A stretch of 20,852 bases of DNA from a virus. Of this stretch, positions 12,900 to 20,204 are shown piece after piece (position 1 is the stretch's first letter; each line of letters begins with the position of its first letter). Location of the stretch: positions 1-20,852 of IMG/VR virus record IMGVR_UViG_3300030103_000184, one strand, 5' to 3'. The notes under the pieces were generated by a model. It did no database searches and was not told the origin of the DNA. It worked only from the letters and a program-made list of their open reading frames with translations. The translations under genes were made by a program, and so were the position numbers.

Positions 12900-13097
12900 C
12901 TAGTACACTTTCACTCTCTTTGGATTTATATTTGGTATGAGTTTACACATACATTGATAGTTTTCAACTTCTTTTGACATATTTATATTTTGATTGCTCA
13001 ATCTTTTTGAATAATACAAACAATCATTTACATTTTTAAAATACACTCCACCATTATAAACATCGTTTAAATAACACATGAGCATAAACACAGTCAT
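12900..13097 (-). CDS. Small protein with hydrophobic N-terminus and several cysteines
   Basis: The 65-residue product begins MTVFMLMCYLNDVYNGGVYF, continues KNVNDCLYYSKRLSNQNINM and ends with YQCMCKLIPNIN. The V-x2-NG-x-VYFKN-x2-x-CLYY-x-x2-L pattern occurs in small phage proteins of marine origin. The short hydrophobic start could be a signal or weak membrane segment, and the cysteines (C26, C49, C51) could form disulfides outside the cytoplasm. ATGA coupling to the upstream gene supports the start. Its position beside the holin candidate suggests a lysis or envelope role, which is only inference. Confidence 0.62.
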   Translation of the reverse strand: MTVFMLMCYLNDVYNGGVYFKNVNDCLYYSKRLSNQNINMSKEVENYQCMCKLIPNINPKRVKVY

Positions 13098-13378
13098 TTT
13101 TTTCTTGCACGCTTCAATGACTCTTTAGCAGATTTAGCTATTCTAACTACCTCTGCTTTTTTCATTACTTTTGCCCTTTGTTCCATGACAGTAAGGATTT
13201 GAATTTTTCTAGCATAAGGCTTATTGATTCTTTTGACCTTTGCAACTGTTGCACGAGCATCAGTAGGAGTTGCAAATTTAATCCTAACAGTGTCTTTTGG
13301 ATTTTCGTCAGTATAGAGTCTTCTTCCCGAACCTTTAGGTTTTTTTCCTGAACCAGTTTTTGGATCTTTTTTTGCCAT
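13094..13378 (-). CDS. Small basic conserved phage protein (RRLYTDENPKDT)
   Basis: The 94-residue basic product starts MAKKDPKTGSGKKPKGSGRR. It contains LYTDENPKDTVRIKFATPTD and ARATVAKVKRINKPYARKIQ, followed by ILTVMEQRAKVM and a Lys/Arg-rich end. I recognise KPKGSGRRLYTDENP...FATP-x-DARATVAKVK as a well conserved family in phages of aquatic bacteria with no established function. A basic N-terminal arm plus an alpha/beta core suggests nucleic-acid or protein binding. Upstream spacing is 7 nt with only a weak ribosome binding site, so coupling to the preceding gene is likely. Confidence 0.76.
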   Translation of the reverse strand: MAKKDPKTGSGKKPKGSGRRLYTDENPKDTVRIKFATPTDARATVAKVKRINKPYARKIQILTVMEQRAKVMKKAEVVRIAKSAKESLKRARKK

Positions 13379-13385
13379 AAATTAA

Positions 13386-13529
13386 TCACTTTTTCTTTTT
13401 GCCATTTTTGTATCTTTTGCTTTGATCTTTTTTTATTTTTGTCAAAACTTTTGCTTGCTTTGCGTGTAATTTAGAGGCTTTTCGTAACCCGCCTATAACT
13501 TTTTTTAAAGGTTTTGTGTAATGTGGCAT
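13386..13529 (-). CDS. Tiny basic protein, 47 residues (HYTKPLKK)
   Basis: The gene runs from ATG at 13529 to TGA at 13386 and encodes MPHYTKPLKKVIGGLRKASK, then LHAKQAKVLTKIKKD and a Lys-rich tail. AGAGGAG five or six bases upstream of the ATG is a textbook ribosome binding site. The HYTKPLKKV...KASKLHAKQAK-x-L sequence is one I recognise among tiny basic phage proteins. The net charge is strongly positive, so it may bind DNA or acidic membrane lipids; the function is unknown. Confidence 0.68.
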   Translation of the reverse strand: MPHYTKPLKKVIGGLRKASKLHAKQAKVLTKIKKDQSKRYKNGKKKK

Positions 13530-13553
13530 TTAAACTCCTCTGAAAAATTTAAT

Positions 13554-13778
13554 TTATTTTTTTTGTGTGACATTGTTATCTGATTTATGCTCGTGACCCA
13601 TCCAAATACCGAAAACGCCTGTCATAACGCCCATGACGACTGATACGAAAGCGGATTGACTAGCAGTTGGGGAATCCAAGTTCATAAACCATTCTGCACA
13701 TCTCCATGACATAACTGTACTAGCTAACATCATAAATCTTGGTAATATCTTAAGTTTAATTAAAGTTTCTGCGTTCAT
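13554..13778 (-). CDS. Small two-helix membrane protein, possible second holin
   Basis: The 74-residue product has two predicted membrane segments, about 11-32 (ILPRFMMLASTVMSWRCAEW) and 41-61 (QSAFVSVVMGVMTGVFGIWM), joined by NLDSPTAS. Its C-terminus is charged (GHEHKSDNNVTQKK). Length and topology fit class II holins or antiholins. The sequence MSWRCAEWFM with S-x-A-F-V-S-x-V-x-G-x-M-T-G-x-F-G-I-W-M-G-H-E looks conserved in style with marine phage membrane proteins. Its start overlaps the upstream stop (ATGA). A lysis role is inference from size and from the holin candidate about 660 nt downstream. Confidence 0.62.
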   Translation of the reverse strand: MNAETLIKLKILPRFMMLASTVMSWRCAEWFMNLDSPTASQSAFVSVVMGVMTGVFGIWMGHEHKSDNNVTQKK

Positions 13779-13984
13779 TGTATTAATAGCTCATTCAAAC
13801 CAAAGCCCTCCAGTAATATCAGAGTGAAAAATAACAATAAAATTCCACCTGCTATCAGTTTACCACTAAAATTAGTTGATCCAATCTTTATTGCAACAAA
13901 CTCGTTACTTAGTATTCTTAAAGATAGCTCGAAACTATTCTCGTCAATCTTTACACTTATTGGTTTTTTATCTTTATCACTCAT
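13775..13984 (-). CDS. Small single-helix membrane protein
   Basis: The 69-residue product has a soluble N-terminus with a beta-like part (PISVKIDENSFELSLRILSN, EFVAIKIGSTNFSG) and one membrane helix at about 43-61 (LIAGGILLLFFTLILLEGFG). I do not recognise the family. Both ends are coupled by ATGA overlaps to other membrane-protein genes, so it belongs to the same translational unit. Possible roles include holin regulation or anchoring; the sequence gives no further clue. Confidence 0.58.
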   Translation of the reverse strand: MSDKDKKPISVKIDENSFELSLRILSNEFVAIKIGSTNFSGKLIAGGILLLFFTLILLEGFGLNELLIQ

Positions 13985-14463
13985 CTTCTACCTTCTTTAT
14001 AAATCCACGCAAGAAAAAATAAAAATCCTACAACTGTACAAGCTAAAAATATCCAGCCTATAACTTCCCATATTTTTCTTACAAATTGTTGTCTGTCATA
14101 TATTTCTTTTTTTCTTTGCAGCCTTATATCTGCTTCCATTTGGAGAATCTCATTCCAAGAATTAGGACCATGATAAAAGTTTATAAAAGTTTTAAGTTCT
14201 TGTCTTTGAGCCTCTAATTTTTTTTTTGCAGTAAAAGCTTCTATAGCACTGGCTTGTATTTCGTTGCCTTTAAATAATTTTCTAAGAGGTGAGGCATTTT
14301 TTGCAGATTTTTCTGCATTATCAATATCACTTAAAGCAGTCATCCAGCGACCTAGATCTTTGCCCATAGATTCTATTTCACGACCTGCTTGGAATCCACG
14401 CTTTATTGCGTTAAATGCCGTATTCGCTGCCGTAATAGCTACACCTATGGTTGCTGGGTCCAT
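13981..14463 (-). CDS. Membrane-anchored coiled-coil protein, conserved in marine phages
   Basis: The 160-residue product starts [20 protein letters not shown] and KRGFQAGREIESMGKDLGRW. A charged helical middle follows (IEAFTAKKKLEAQRQELKTF, NSWNEILQMEADIRLQRKKE), and one membrane helix spans about 133-154 (VIGWIFLACTVVGFLFFLAW). I recognise MDP-x-[TS]-IG at the start with AGREIE-x-M...DLG-x-W as a recurrent marine phage family of unknown role. The N-terminal amphipathic Ala-rich part may also touch membranes. TAATG and ATGA couplings on both sides tie it to the small membrane genes downstream. Confidence 0.7.
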   Translation of the reverse strand: MDPATIGVAITAANTAFNAIKRGFQAGREIESMGKDLGRWMTALSDIDNAEKSAKNASPLRKLFKGNEIQASAIEAFTAKKKLEAQRQELKTFINFYHGPNSWNEILQMEADIRLQRKKEIYDRQQFVRKIWEVIGWIFLACTVVGFLFFLAWIYKEGRR

Positions 14464-14687
14464 TAAAATATACCCTTAAATTTTTGTGGTTTAGCTATAT
14501 CAGAAAACTTTTTTATTATACCACCACTACTCTTTTTTATTGGCTTTTTTCGGTTTACTTTTTTTCTTTGTTTTCCCGCTTTTGACAATGCTATAGCTAT
14601 CGCTTGTTTCTGTGGATACTTTTCTTTCCTCAACTTGCGTATATTCTTGCTGATTGTTTTTTGGCTCGATCCTTTCTTCAATGGCAT
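14463..14687 (-). CDS. Small basic conserved protein ([16 protein letters not shown])
   Basis: The 74-residue basic product begins [20 protein letters not shown] and includes [20 protein letters not shown], then [18 protein letters not shown]. The MP-x-KKG-x-SQK-x-ISKNI...PQKQA[10 protein letters not shown] pattern is widely conserved in phages and resembles the DUF6496 type; function unknown. AAGGAG at 14694-14699 precedes the ATG by six bases. Its first 53 codons (14527-14687) overlap another open frame from 14772, and conservation favours this frame as the one under protein-level selection. It carries the GG-hydrophobic motif near its C-terminus. Confidence 0.75.
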   Translation of the reverse strand: MPLKKGSSQKTISKNIRKLRKEKYPQKQAIAIALSKAGKQRKKVNRKKPIKKSSGGIIKKFSDIAKPQKFKGIF

Positions 14688-14772
14688 TTACAACTCCTTC
14701 TTTTGCAAGTCTTCTTTGTCTTTTCTTTTCTTTTTCTACTTCCCAAATTTTTTCTCTAATAGAACTTACCAT
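14527..14772 (-). CDS. Small charged protein overlapping the MPLKKGSSQ gene out of frame
   Basis: The 81-residue product begins [20 protein letters not shown] and continues [17 protein letters not shown], ending in a Lys-rich [13 protein letters not shown]. The first 28 codons use DNA no other gene uses and form a charged helix. The remaining 161 nt overlap the conserved 14463-14687 gene in the other frame. AAAGGA at the end of the portal gene, 4-5 bases from the portal stop, places a ribosome binding site before the ATG. I do not recognise the family. A +1 frameshift fusion with the downstream gene is an alternative explanation. Confidence 0.5.
   Translation of the reverse strand: MVSSIREKIWEVEKEKKRQRRLAKEGVVNAIEERIEPKNNQQEYTQVEERKVSTETSDSYSIVKSGKTKKKSKPKKANKKE
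14694..14699 (-). promoter_or_regulatory. Internal ribosome binding site for the 14687 start
   Basis: The minus strand reads AAGGAG, six bases (TTGTAA), then ATG at 14687. It lies inside the codons for AKEGVV of the overlapping upstream frame, showing that the second frame can start independently. Confidence 0.65.
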
Positions 14773-14776
14773 TATT

Positions 14777-17176
14777 TTATCCTTTCATTGATTTCATTGC
14801 CGCTATATCACGTTGCGTTTGATCTCTTTGATTAGCTATCTCCTCTTGTTGATCTAGTCTTTGTTGATCTAGCAGTACATCATTTCTTTCTTTTTCTTTA
14901 TCTAGCGTTTGTTTCTTTTCAAACTGATCTTGTTTTTGTGCTATCTCTTGTCCTCTTAGTGCCAACTCTTGCTTTCTAATTGTTACAAGTGGGTCTTCAC
15001 TTGGAGGTGGTGTTAAGGCTTGTGCGTATTGTTCTTGTATCTCTGCGGCTAGTTCTGCACTTCTTGATGCTATCTGATCTTGCATAGCTTTCATTGCATT
15101 AGGATCTTGTTGCATCATCATTTGTTGCTCTGGTGGTATTGATGCCATAACCTCTTGTTGTGCTTGTAATTCAGACATCATAGCTATGTGCTCTGATATA
15201 TGTCCTTGTAAAGTCATAATTATTGCGGCATTTGCTTGTGCAACTGGTGTGCTTATCATAGCTAAATGTGCAGTTATATGTGCTTGATGATTTTGTTCTG
15301 GAAAAGCGTTTAAAGCACCACCTTTTAAAGCTTCTTGATTTTCTTTCGCAGGGTTCATGGGCATAGGCTGTGGGGGAGGTTGCAACACAGCCTCTATGTT
15401 AGTTACACCCAAAGCTTCATACATTTTTCTATATGCTTGGTACATACCATTTGGCCCATGAATATCTGGATTACTCTGTGCCAGTTGTAATTGTGTTTGT
15501 GCTAACGCTATGCGTTGTGACATAGAAAATATATTTGGATCTGACACAGGTAATATATCAATTCTATCATCAAAGTCTGTTTGCTTTATTTCGGGTGGTG
15601 CTCCAGGCACTTGATATGGATACATTGGGACATCCATAGCAAATATACGAGCTAGTAATTTAAACTCTATTTTTTGTGAATAATGTAGACGCTTATGAAT
15701 TGCAGACATGACTTTTGTCCCACGTTCCATAATAGCCATAGTTGTGCCAACTGGAGCGTTGCCTTGCATCTCGCCAACTTTCATGTCAGCCATAGACGCA
15801 AAACGTCTGCCAGAGTCAATTAATGTTCCAAGTAAAGAATACAAGGTTTGAGATGGCTCCTTAAATGGTAAAGGCATAATTGCTTGACGCAAATCCATAC
15901 CCACCATATCTACATCTCTGAACTCGCCAGGATTTAGTGGAGTTTCATCATCTCTAATCCTTGCACCTCTTGCTTTAAATCCTGCAGGTAAGTTAGACAA
16001 TGTACCTGCGTCTATTAGTTGTCTTAATATTGATGTTGATGCTCTTGATAAGCCACCTATCATATGAGTAAGGCCAAAGCCATAAAAGCCAAGACCAGGT
16101 AAGAACTTATAATGCACAAAATAAGGGATCTTCCTACGGAATGGATCGCCTTCATTGAAATTCCTTTTGATCGATAATATTTCACCAGATTTCTCCACTA
16201 TTGTAACAACATAGGGCATCTTCAATCCAGTAGGTTCTCCGTCTTGACCAATATCTTCAAAGCCAATTAAATCTAAATCTGTGTGAACTTCATATAATGT
16301 TATCTCTTCGTTGTAGCCAGAACCTTTGTCAATGCCTTGTATGTCATCTATTGTTTCTTTTACCTCATCATAATTTGTTCCTCCACTATCAGATGAGGGT
16401 AAATCTATATCTTTGTAAAACCCTTGAAGTTGTAACTTTCTTATCTCATTTCTATCCATACGGACAACATGAGCTATGCGTGTTGAAGTCCTTAAATCTG
16501 TTGCATTGTAAGGAACAATAAGATCCTCTGCATGTACAAATTTTGAAACTGCCCTTTGCATAGAAGGGTCAAAATAAATCTTTTTAAATGCTGAACCTAC
16601 AATTGGAAGATAAAATAACATTTGATCTAACTCTGGATCATATTCTTCCATCTCATAGGTTATTTGGTAATTCATATAATTTTTAACACGTTCTGCTTGT
16701 GATAAAAGTTCTGGACTTTCAGCACCTACAATATGTGTTCTAACAGGGCCACTTGCTGGTAGCATCTCTCTGTATGCTTGTGCTTGGAACTGTGTAACGC
16801 TTTCTGCTAACAATGGGTGTACCACGCCAGATGCACCCTCAAAAGGCTCTGCCCTATCTTCATAGTTCATGCCTAATAATTCTAAACCACCTTTATATTG
16901 GTCTTCCCAATCTTTACGAGATGATATGTCTTCATCAATATTGCCAACAATGTCGCTTGATATAACACCAAGCTCTGAATCATCTATGTATTCTGCTAAA
17001 TTAGCATTAAATGGCACTGGCATAGATGCTTCTAATTCTTCTTGCATCTCACCTATAATTGCAGAGCCGTCATCAAGTTCTGTGATGCCTGGAGTTATTT
17101 CTGTTTCAGTAACTGAAACTTGCACACCCTCTGGCAAAGAAGCGTTCTCTATACCATTTACTTTTTCAATAGCCAT
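14777..17176 (-). CDS. Portal protein, P22-like
   Basis: At 799 residues this is the largest gene here, close to the P22-type portal size (725). The portal is the twelve-part ring at one capsid vertex through which DNA enters. Key parts are DWEDQYKGGLELLGMNYEDR (about 88-107), then AEPFEGASGVVHPLLAESV and YREMLPASGPVRTHIVG. DQMLFYLPIVGSAFKKIYFD follows, then VHYKFLPGLGFYGFGLTHMI and NAPVGTTMAIMERGTKVMSA. The last 170 residues are Gln/Met-rich and helical (ELQAQQEVMASIPPEQQMMM, QDQFEKKQTLDKEKERNDVL), resembling the C-terminal helical barrel of P22-like portals. Three small genes separate it from the terminase. The start lies just after the upstream stop, with a weak ribosome binding site. Confidence 0.9.
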   Translation of the reverse strand: MAIEKVNGIENASLPEGVQVSVTETEITPGITELDDGSAIIGEMQEELEASMPVPFNANLAEYIDDSELGVISSDIVGNIDEDISSRKDWEDQYKGGLELLGMNYEDRAEPFEGASGVVHPLLAESVTQFQAQAYREMLPASGPVRTHIVGAESPELLSQAERVKNYMNYQITYEMEEYDPELDQMLFYLPIVGSAFKKIYFDPSMQRAVSKFVHAEDLIVPYNATDLRTSTRIAHVVRMDRNEIRKLQLQGFYKDIDLPSSDSGGTNYDEVKETIDDIQGIDKGSGYNEEITLYEVHTDLDLIGFEDIGQDGEPTGLKMPYVVTIVEKSGEILSIKRNFNEGDPFRRKIPYFVHYKFLPGLGFYGFGLTHMIGGLSRASTSILRQLIDAGTLSNLPAGFKARGARIRDDETPLNPGEFRDVDMVGMDLRQAIMPLPFKEPSQTLYSLLGTLIDSGRRFASMADMKVGEMQGNAPVGTTMAIMERGTKVMSAIHKRLHYSQKIEFKLLARIFAMDVPMYPYQVPGAPPEIKQTDFDDRIDILPVSDPNIFSMSQRIALAQTQLQLAQSNPDIHGPNGMYQAYRKMYEALGVTNIEAVLQPPPQPMPMNPAKENQEALKGGALNAFPEQNHQAHITAHLAMISTPVAQANAAIIMTLQGHISEHIAMMSELQAQQEVMASIPPEQQMMMQQDPNAMKAMQDQIASRSAELAAEIQEQYAQALTPPPSEDPLVTIRKQELALRGQEIAQKQDQFEKKQTLDKEKERNDVLLDQQRLDQQEEIANQRDQTQRDIAAMKSMKG

Positions 17177-17178
17177 GA

Positions 17179-17991
17179 TTATCTAAGCTTAAACTTTCCA
17201 CCTGCTCTTGCAGCACCCATACCTTTACAGACACCACCACCAGAACCCATTTTAACAGGTCCACCTTTTTTAAATTTTTTTGCCAATGTTGGATTCATCT
17301 TTTGTTGCACATCCTCTGGTAATTTAGAGAACCCTTTGAATTTAGCTGGTACAACGCCACCATCTTCCATTCTTCTAGCACCCATCATTTGGCTTACCAT
17401 ACGTCTGTCTCTGTCAGAGATCATTCTGCCACCTTCTCCCAACATAGCACCTACCATTGCTCTGTCTCTATCTGATATTGTATTTCCAGAAAAATTAGGA
17501 TTAGGCATTTGTCTGATAATCATGGTTTTACCATCTATGTTCCTAAGTTTTTCGCCTTTTCTGACTGTCCCTTGAAATGGCTCGATTGTTTCGATAAATT
17601 CTTCTACTGCATTATCTAGTTTGTTCATAGCTCTCATCGGTTTTGGTGTTTTTCTTCCTCTTATAGGTCCACCCTTTGCTTTTTCTTCAGGCTTAACGCC
17701 AGTGGCTTTCATTATTCCAGGTGTTGATTTTTCTGCCTCCCTAATTAATTTAATTAAATTGGGATCAAGTTCAATTGGTCTTCTTTTTGGCTTTGGAACA
17801 TCACCACCTTCTTCCATTTCTTTAGCCTTAACCTTCTCAATGGCTTCCATAAGTCCACCATCTTTTTTGTTTGGAATAAATTTGATACCACCTTCTGGTT
17901 GCACCCTTATTGTGCCATCTTTTAATTTAGTCTTACCAGTTTGTCTTATCTTGCCATCTTTATCGACTTTGATTATAGGTCTTTCTGCCAC
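17179..17991 (-). CDS. Lys/Gly-rich protein with many GG motifs
   Basis: The 270-residue product appears largely disordered. Pairs of Gly occur at about residues 34, 45, 62, 107, 187, 211, 243, 251 and 264, each usually followed by a hydrophobic residue (EGGIK, DGGLM, EGGDV, KGGPI, DGGVV, KGGPV). A short internal repeat starts ISDRDRAMVGAMLG (172-185) and ISDRDRRMVSQMMG (191-204). The end MGSGGGVCKGMGAARAGGKF is a C-terminus I recognise from marine phage proteins. It starts from GTG with GGAG six bases upstream. Placed between terminase and portal, it may be a head-internal or assembly protein, but the function is unknown. Confidence 0.7.
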   Translation of the reverse strand: MAERPIIKVDKDGKIRQTGKTKLKDGTIRVQPEGGIKFIPNKKDGGLMEAIEKVKAKEMEEGGDVPKPKRRPIELDPNLIKLIREAEKSTPGIMKATGVKPEEKAKGGPIRGRKTPKPMRAMNKLDNAVEEFIETIEPFQGTVRKGEKLRNIDGKTMIIRQMPNPNFSGNTISDRDRAMVGAMLGEGGRMISDRDRRMVSQMMGARRMEDGGVVPAKFKGFSKLPEDVQQKMNPTLAKKFKKGGPVKMGSGGGVCKGMGAARAGGKFKLR

Positions 17992-17992
17992 A

Positions 17993-18460
17993 TTACTCTC
18001 CTGTTTCTGGATTAATGATTGTTGATCTAGTCATATTAATAACTTCGCCTCCACCAGCCATCTGTATTGTCTTTTGTTGAACACTAAACGGATCTTTCTT
18101 AGGGTTAGGTGTTATATCAAAAGTTTGTGGCTTTGCACTAACCTTACTTACTTTTGCAGATTTTTTCAATTTTTTTATCATGGCGGCATCTTTCTTCTTC
18201 TGTCTATCGACAGTCTTAATGCCAGTTTTGCCTTTTTCAAAGTCAGAGACCATTTTAGCTAAATCCTTTAATGGATCAGCCTCGCCACCTTTTTTAAGCA
18301 GTTTTAATTGCTTCATTTTAGTTGTATCAATGACTTTTATCTTTGGAGTTTCTTTTTGTTTCATCGGTGGCATACGAGTTCCAAAATATTTACCTGGAAC
18401 TGGTTGTCCACGTTCTTCTAACTCTCTGTAAGCTCTTCTTCTATCTGCTTCGTCTGACAT
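17993..18460 (-). CDS. Unknown basic, probably disordered protein
   Basis: The 155-residue product begins with a charged helix (MSDEADRRRAYRELEERGQP). GKYFGTRMPPMKQ follows, then Lys-rich segments (DTTKMKQLKLLKKGGEADPL, DAAMIKKLKKSAKVSKVSAK). It ends in QMAGGGEVINMTRSTIINPE. I do not recognise a domain. It shares the GG-hydrophobic motif with its neighbours and is coupled upstream by TAATG. GGAG in its last codons is the ribosome binding site for the next gene. A structural or DNA-binding role is guesswork. Confidence 0.65.
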   Translation of the reverse strand: MSDEADRRRAYRELEERGQPVPGKYFGTRMPPMKQKETPKIKVIDTTKMKQLKLLKKGGEADPLKDLAKMVSDFEKGKTGIKTVDRQKKKDAAMIKKLKKSAKVSKVSAKPQTFDITPNPKKDPFSVQQKTIQMAGGGEVINMTRSTIINPETGE

Positions 18461-18735
18461 TATCTTGTTCCTTTAAAACTACCACCACGACCTTTAATTA
18501 CGCCACCCATATTCATCTTAACTATACCACCTTTAGCTTTAAACAATTTATCAAAATCTTTGTTTGTCATATTTGGATTATCTTTAAGAAATTTTTTCCT
18601 ATTAGCATCCGTTGGTTTAAAAGATGGTTGTTCTTTCTTAATACCAAATATTCTATCATAATCCTTATCTGTCATTTCTGGATTATCTCTTAAAAATTTT
18701 GCTCTATTAGCTGGATTACTTGGATTAAATGACAT
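18460..18735 (-). CDS. Small protein with a duplicated 21-residue module and GG tail
   Basis: The 91-residue product contains two copies of a 21-residue module at 10-30 (starting NRAKFLRDNPEMTDKDYDR) and 45-65 (starting NRKKFLKDNPNMTNKDFDK), each ending in [IL]F. The copies differ mainly by conservative changes. A Lys/Gly tail follows (KAKGGIVKMNMGGVIKGRGG). The module looks like a small helix-turn-helix-sized unit with an NP-x-MT-[DN]-KD-[YF]-D core, function unknown. TAATG couples it to the terminase stop. Confidence 0.7.
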   Translation of the reverse strand: MSFNPSNPANRAKFLRDNPEMTDKDYDRIFGIKKEQPSFKPTDANRKKFLKDNPNMTNKDFDKLFKAKGGIVKMNMGGVIKGRGGSFKGTR

Positions 18736-20204
18736 TAGTAATACTCCATCTTTCTTCTATAGTTAGGTTCAAACTCTTCATCGTCTGGTGTGGATATAAA
18801 ACCACCTTGTCTGAATCTTAGTATAGCCTGAGTCATCGAGTCTGCCAAGTCATCATGGTCACCATGTGGAAAACTCGCACATTCCTCAACAACTTCCTCT
18901 GCAAAATTAGCGTCTGGTCTCCACACCATACCACTCTCAAACACTGGAGCACAAGCGTTCATACGAGCAAATTTATCTGCTCCTTTACTTGGCGTAAATG
19001 GTGTAACTGGAACACCCATACGTCTTAACTCTTGTGTAAGTGGCGTACCACTTGCTTTTTGTTCTATCAATATCATGTCAGGATCATATGCCTCGCACAA
19101 CTCCTGTGCTTTAAGTTTGAGTTCTGGAAAATCCCATCTGCCCTTTTCTGCATCAAGCAAGATGATGGCATCTCCTTCGCCCTCAACTGGAGTAAAAACA
19201 CCCCAAGTAGTAATAGCACTATAATCAGAACGCTCATTTTTTGTAAACGCTGTGTCATAGGATTGTATGATATACGAGCAGGCAGGTGGGTCACCACGAT
19301 TCCAAACATTCCACCACTCCCTTTTTATAATTGCACCCTCTTCGGCAGTAGGGTTCTGCATATACTGTGCATTCCATTTGCCTACAGGTATTGACGCTTT
19401 AACGCCCTCTAACTCTTCTCTGCTCCAATATTCTGGCCATAATACATTATCAGTGTCTGGAAAGATAGCTGGAAACTCTACAACATCCCAACTATCAGCA
19501 CCACCTTGTGCTTGTTTCTGTAATACTCTTGCCGTCAAATCCTTAATACCCCAACGTGTCATAACAATAATAATTGATCCACCTGGCTGTAATCTTTGTC
19601 TTGGTCCAGATGTGTACCACTCATAAATACTATCTAATGCAGTAGGACTCAAAGCATCTTGTTCTGACACTGGATCATCAATGATAAGTAAGTCTGCACC
19701 ACGACCAGCTAAAGCACCACCTACACCAACTGCATAATACTCACCACCCTTATTTGTTGACCATCTGCCAGATGCCTTTGCGTCTGCCGCCAACTTTACG
19801 TCTGGAAATATATCCCTAAAGTCATCACTATCAATAAGATTTTTAACCTTACGACCAAAGCCAACTGCTAACTCTGCTGTGTGTGTAGCTTGTATTATTT
19901 TTAAATCTGGTTTCTTTCCCATTAACCAAGATGGAAATAAATAACTTGCAAACTCTGATTTTGTATGTCTTGGCGGCATATTAACAATCAAACGCTTAAT
20001 CTTGCCATCTGCTACTTTCTGTAACTTATCTGCGTATATCTTGTGATGTCTGCCCTCAATGAAAGAAGGCCATATACGTTTTACAAAATCCATGTACTTG
20101 TCTTGACTAAGCTTTTGCTTTTCAAGCATAGACAAACGCTCAAGCATAGGAGCTATCTTGGATAACTCATCATCACTTAAATATTCTGCAAACTCTAGGT
20201 TCAT
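18735..20204 (-). CDS. terL: Terminase large subunit
   Basis: This 489-residue DNA-packaging motor protein pumps DNA through the portal and cuts it. The ATPase half shows a Walker A-like PPRHTKSE (77-84), an ATTH-like IIQATHTAE segment (104-112), Walker B LLIIDDP (172-178) and a motif III strand SIIIVMTRW (210-218). The nuclease half shows SYDTAFTKNE (315-324) with D317, LIEQKASGTPL (379-389) with E381, and HGDHDDLADS (447-456) as the third acidic site. These are the expected RNase H-like metal ligands, so the enzyme looks intact. Its length is normal for the family. The start overlaps the upstream stop by four bases (ATGA). No small subunit gene is visible; it may lie beyond the right edge. 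Confidence 0.93.
   Translation of the reverse strand: MNLEFAEYLSDDELSKIAPMLERLSMLEKQKLSQDKYMDFVKRIWPSFIEGRHHKIYADKLQKVADGKIKRLIVNMPPRHTKSEFASYLFPSWLMGKKPDLKIIQATHTAELAVGFGRKVKNLIDSDDFRDIFPDVKLAADAKASGRWSTNKGGEYYAVGVGGALAGRGADLLIIDDPVSEQDALSPTALDSIYEWYTSGPRQRLQPGGSIIIVMTRWGIKDLTARVLQKQAQGGADSWDVVEFPAIFPDTDNVLWPEYWSREELEGVKASIPVGKWNAQYMQNPTAEEGAIIKREWWNVWNRGDPPACSYIIQSYDTAFTKNERSDYSAITTWGVFTPVEGEGDAIILLDAEKGRWDFPELKLKAQELCEAYDPDMILIEQKASGTPLTQELRRMGVPVTPFTPSKGADKFARMNACAPVFESGMVWRPDANFAEEVVEECASFPHGDHDDLADSMTQAILRFRQGGFISTPDDEEFEPNYRRKMEYY

Noticed and set aside
13165-13389. Minus-strand frame of 74 codons overlapping the RRLYTDENP gene
   Set aside because: Shadow frame; the overlapping 13094-13378 frame is a recognisable conserved family.
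13386-13470. T-rich stretch on the plus strand considered as a terminator
   Set aside because: No stable GC-rich stem precedes it on either strand; on the minus strand it codes for the Lys-rich tail of a small gene.
17120-17575. Plus-strand frame of 151 codons across the portal start and GG-rich gene
   Set aside because: It is Pro/Leu/Ile-rich in the way expected from antisense of Gly/Lys-rich coding DNA, and it crosses a real gene boundary on the other strand.
17621-18025. Plus-strand frame of 134 codons
   Set aside because: Hydrophobic antisense shadow of the Lys/Gly-rich genes; the apparent membrane protein is a composition artefact.
18343-18693. Plus-strand frame of 116 codons
   Set aside because: Antisense to two coupled small genes, one with an internal duplication that proves the minus-strand reading.
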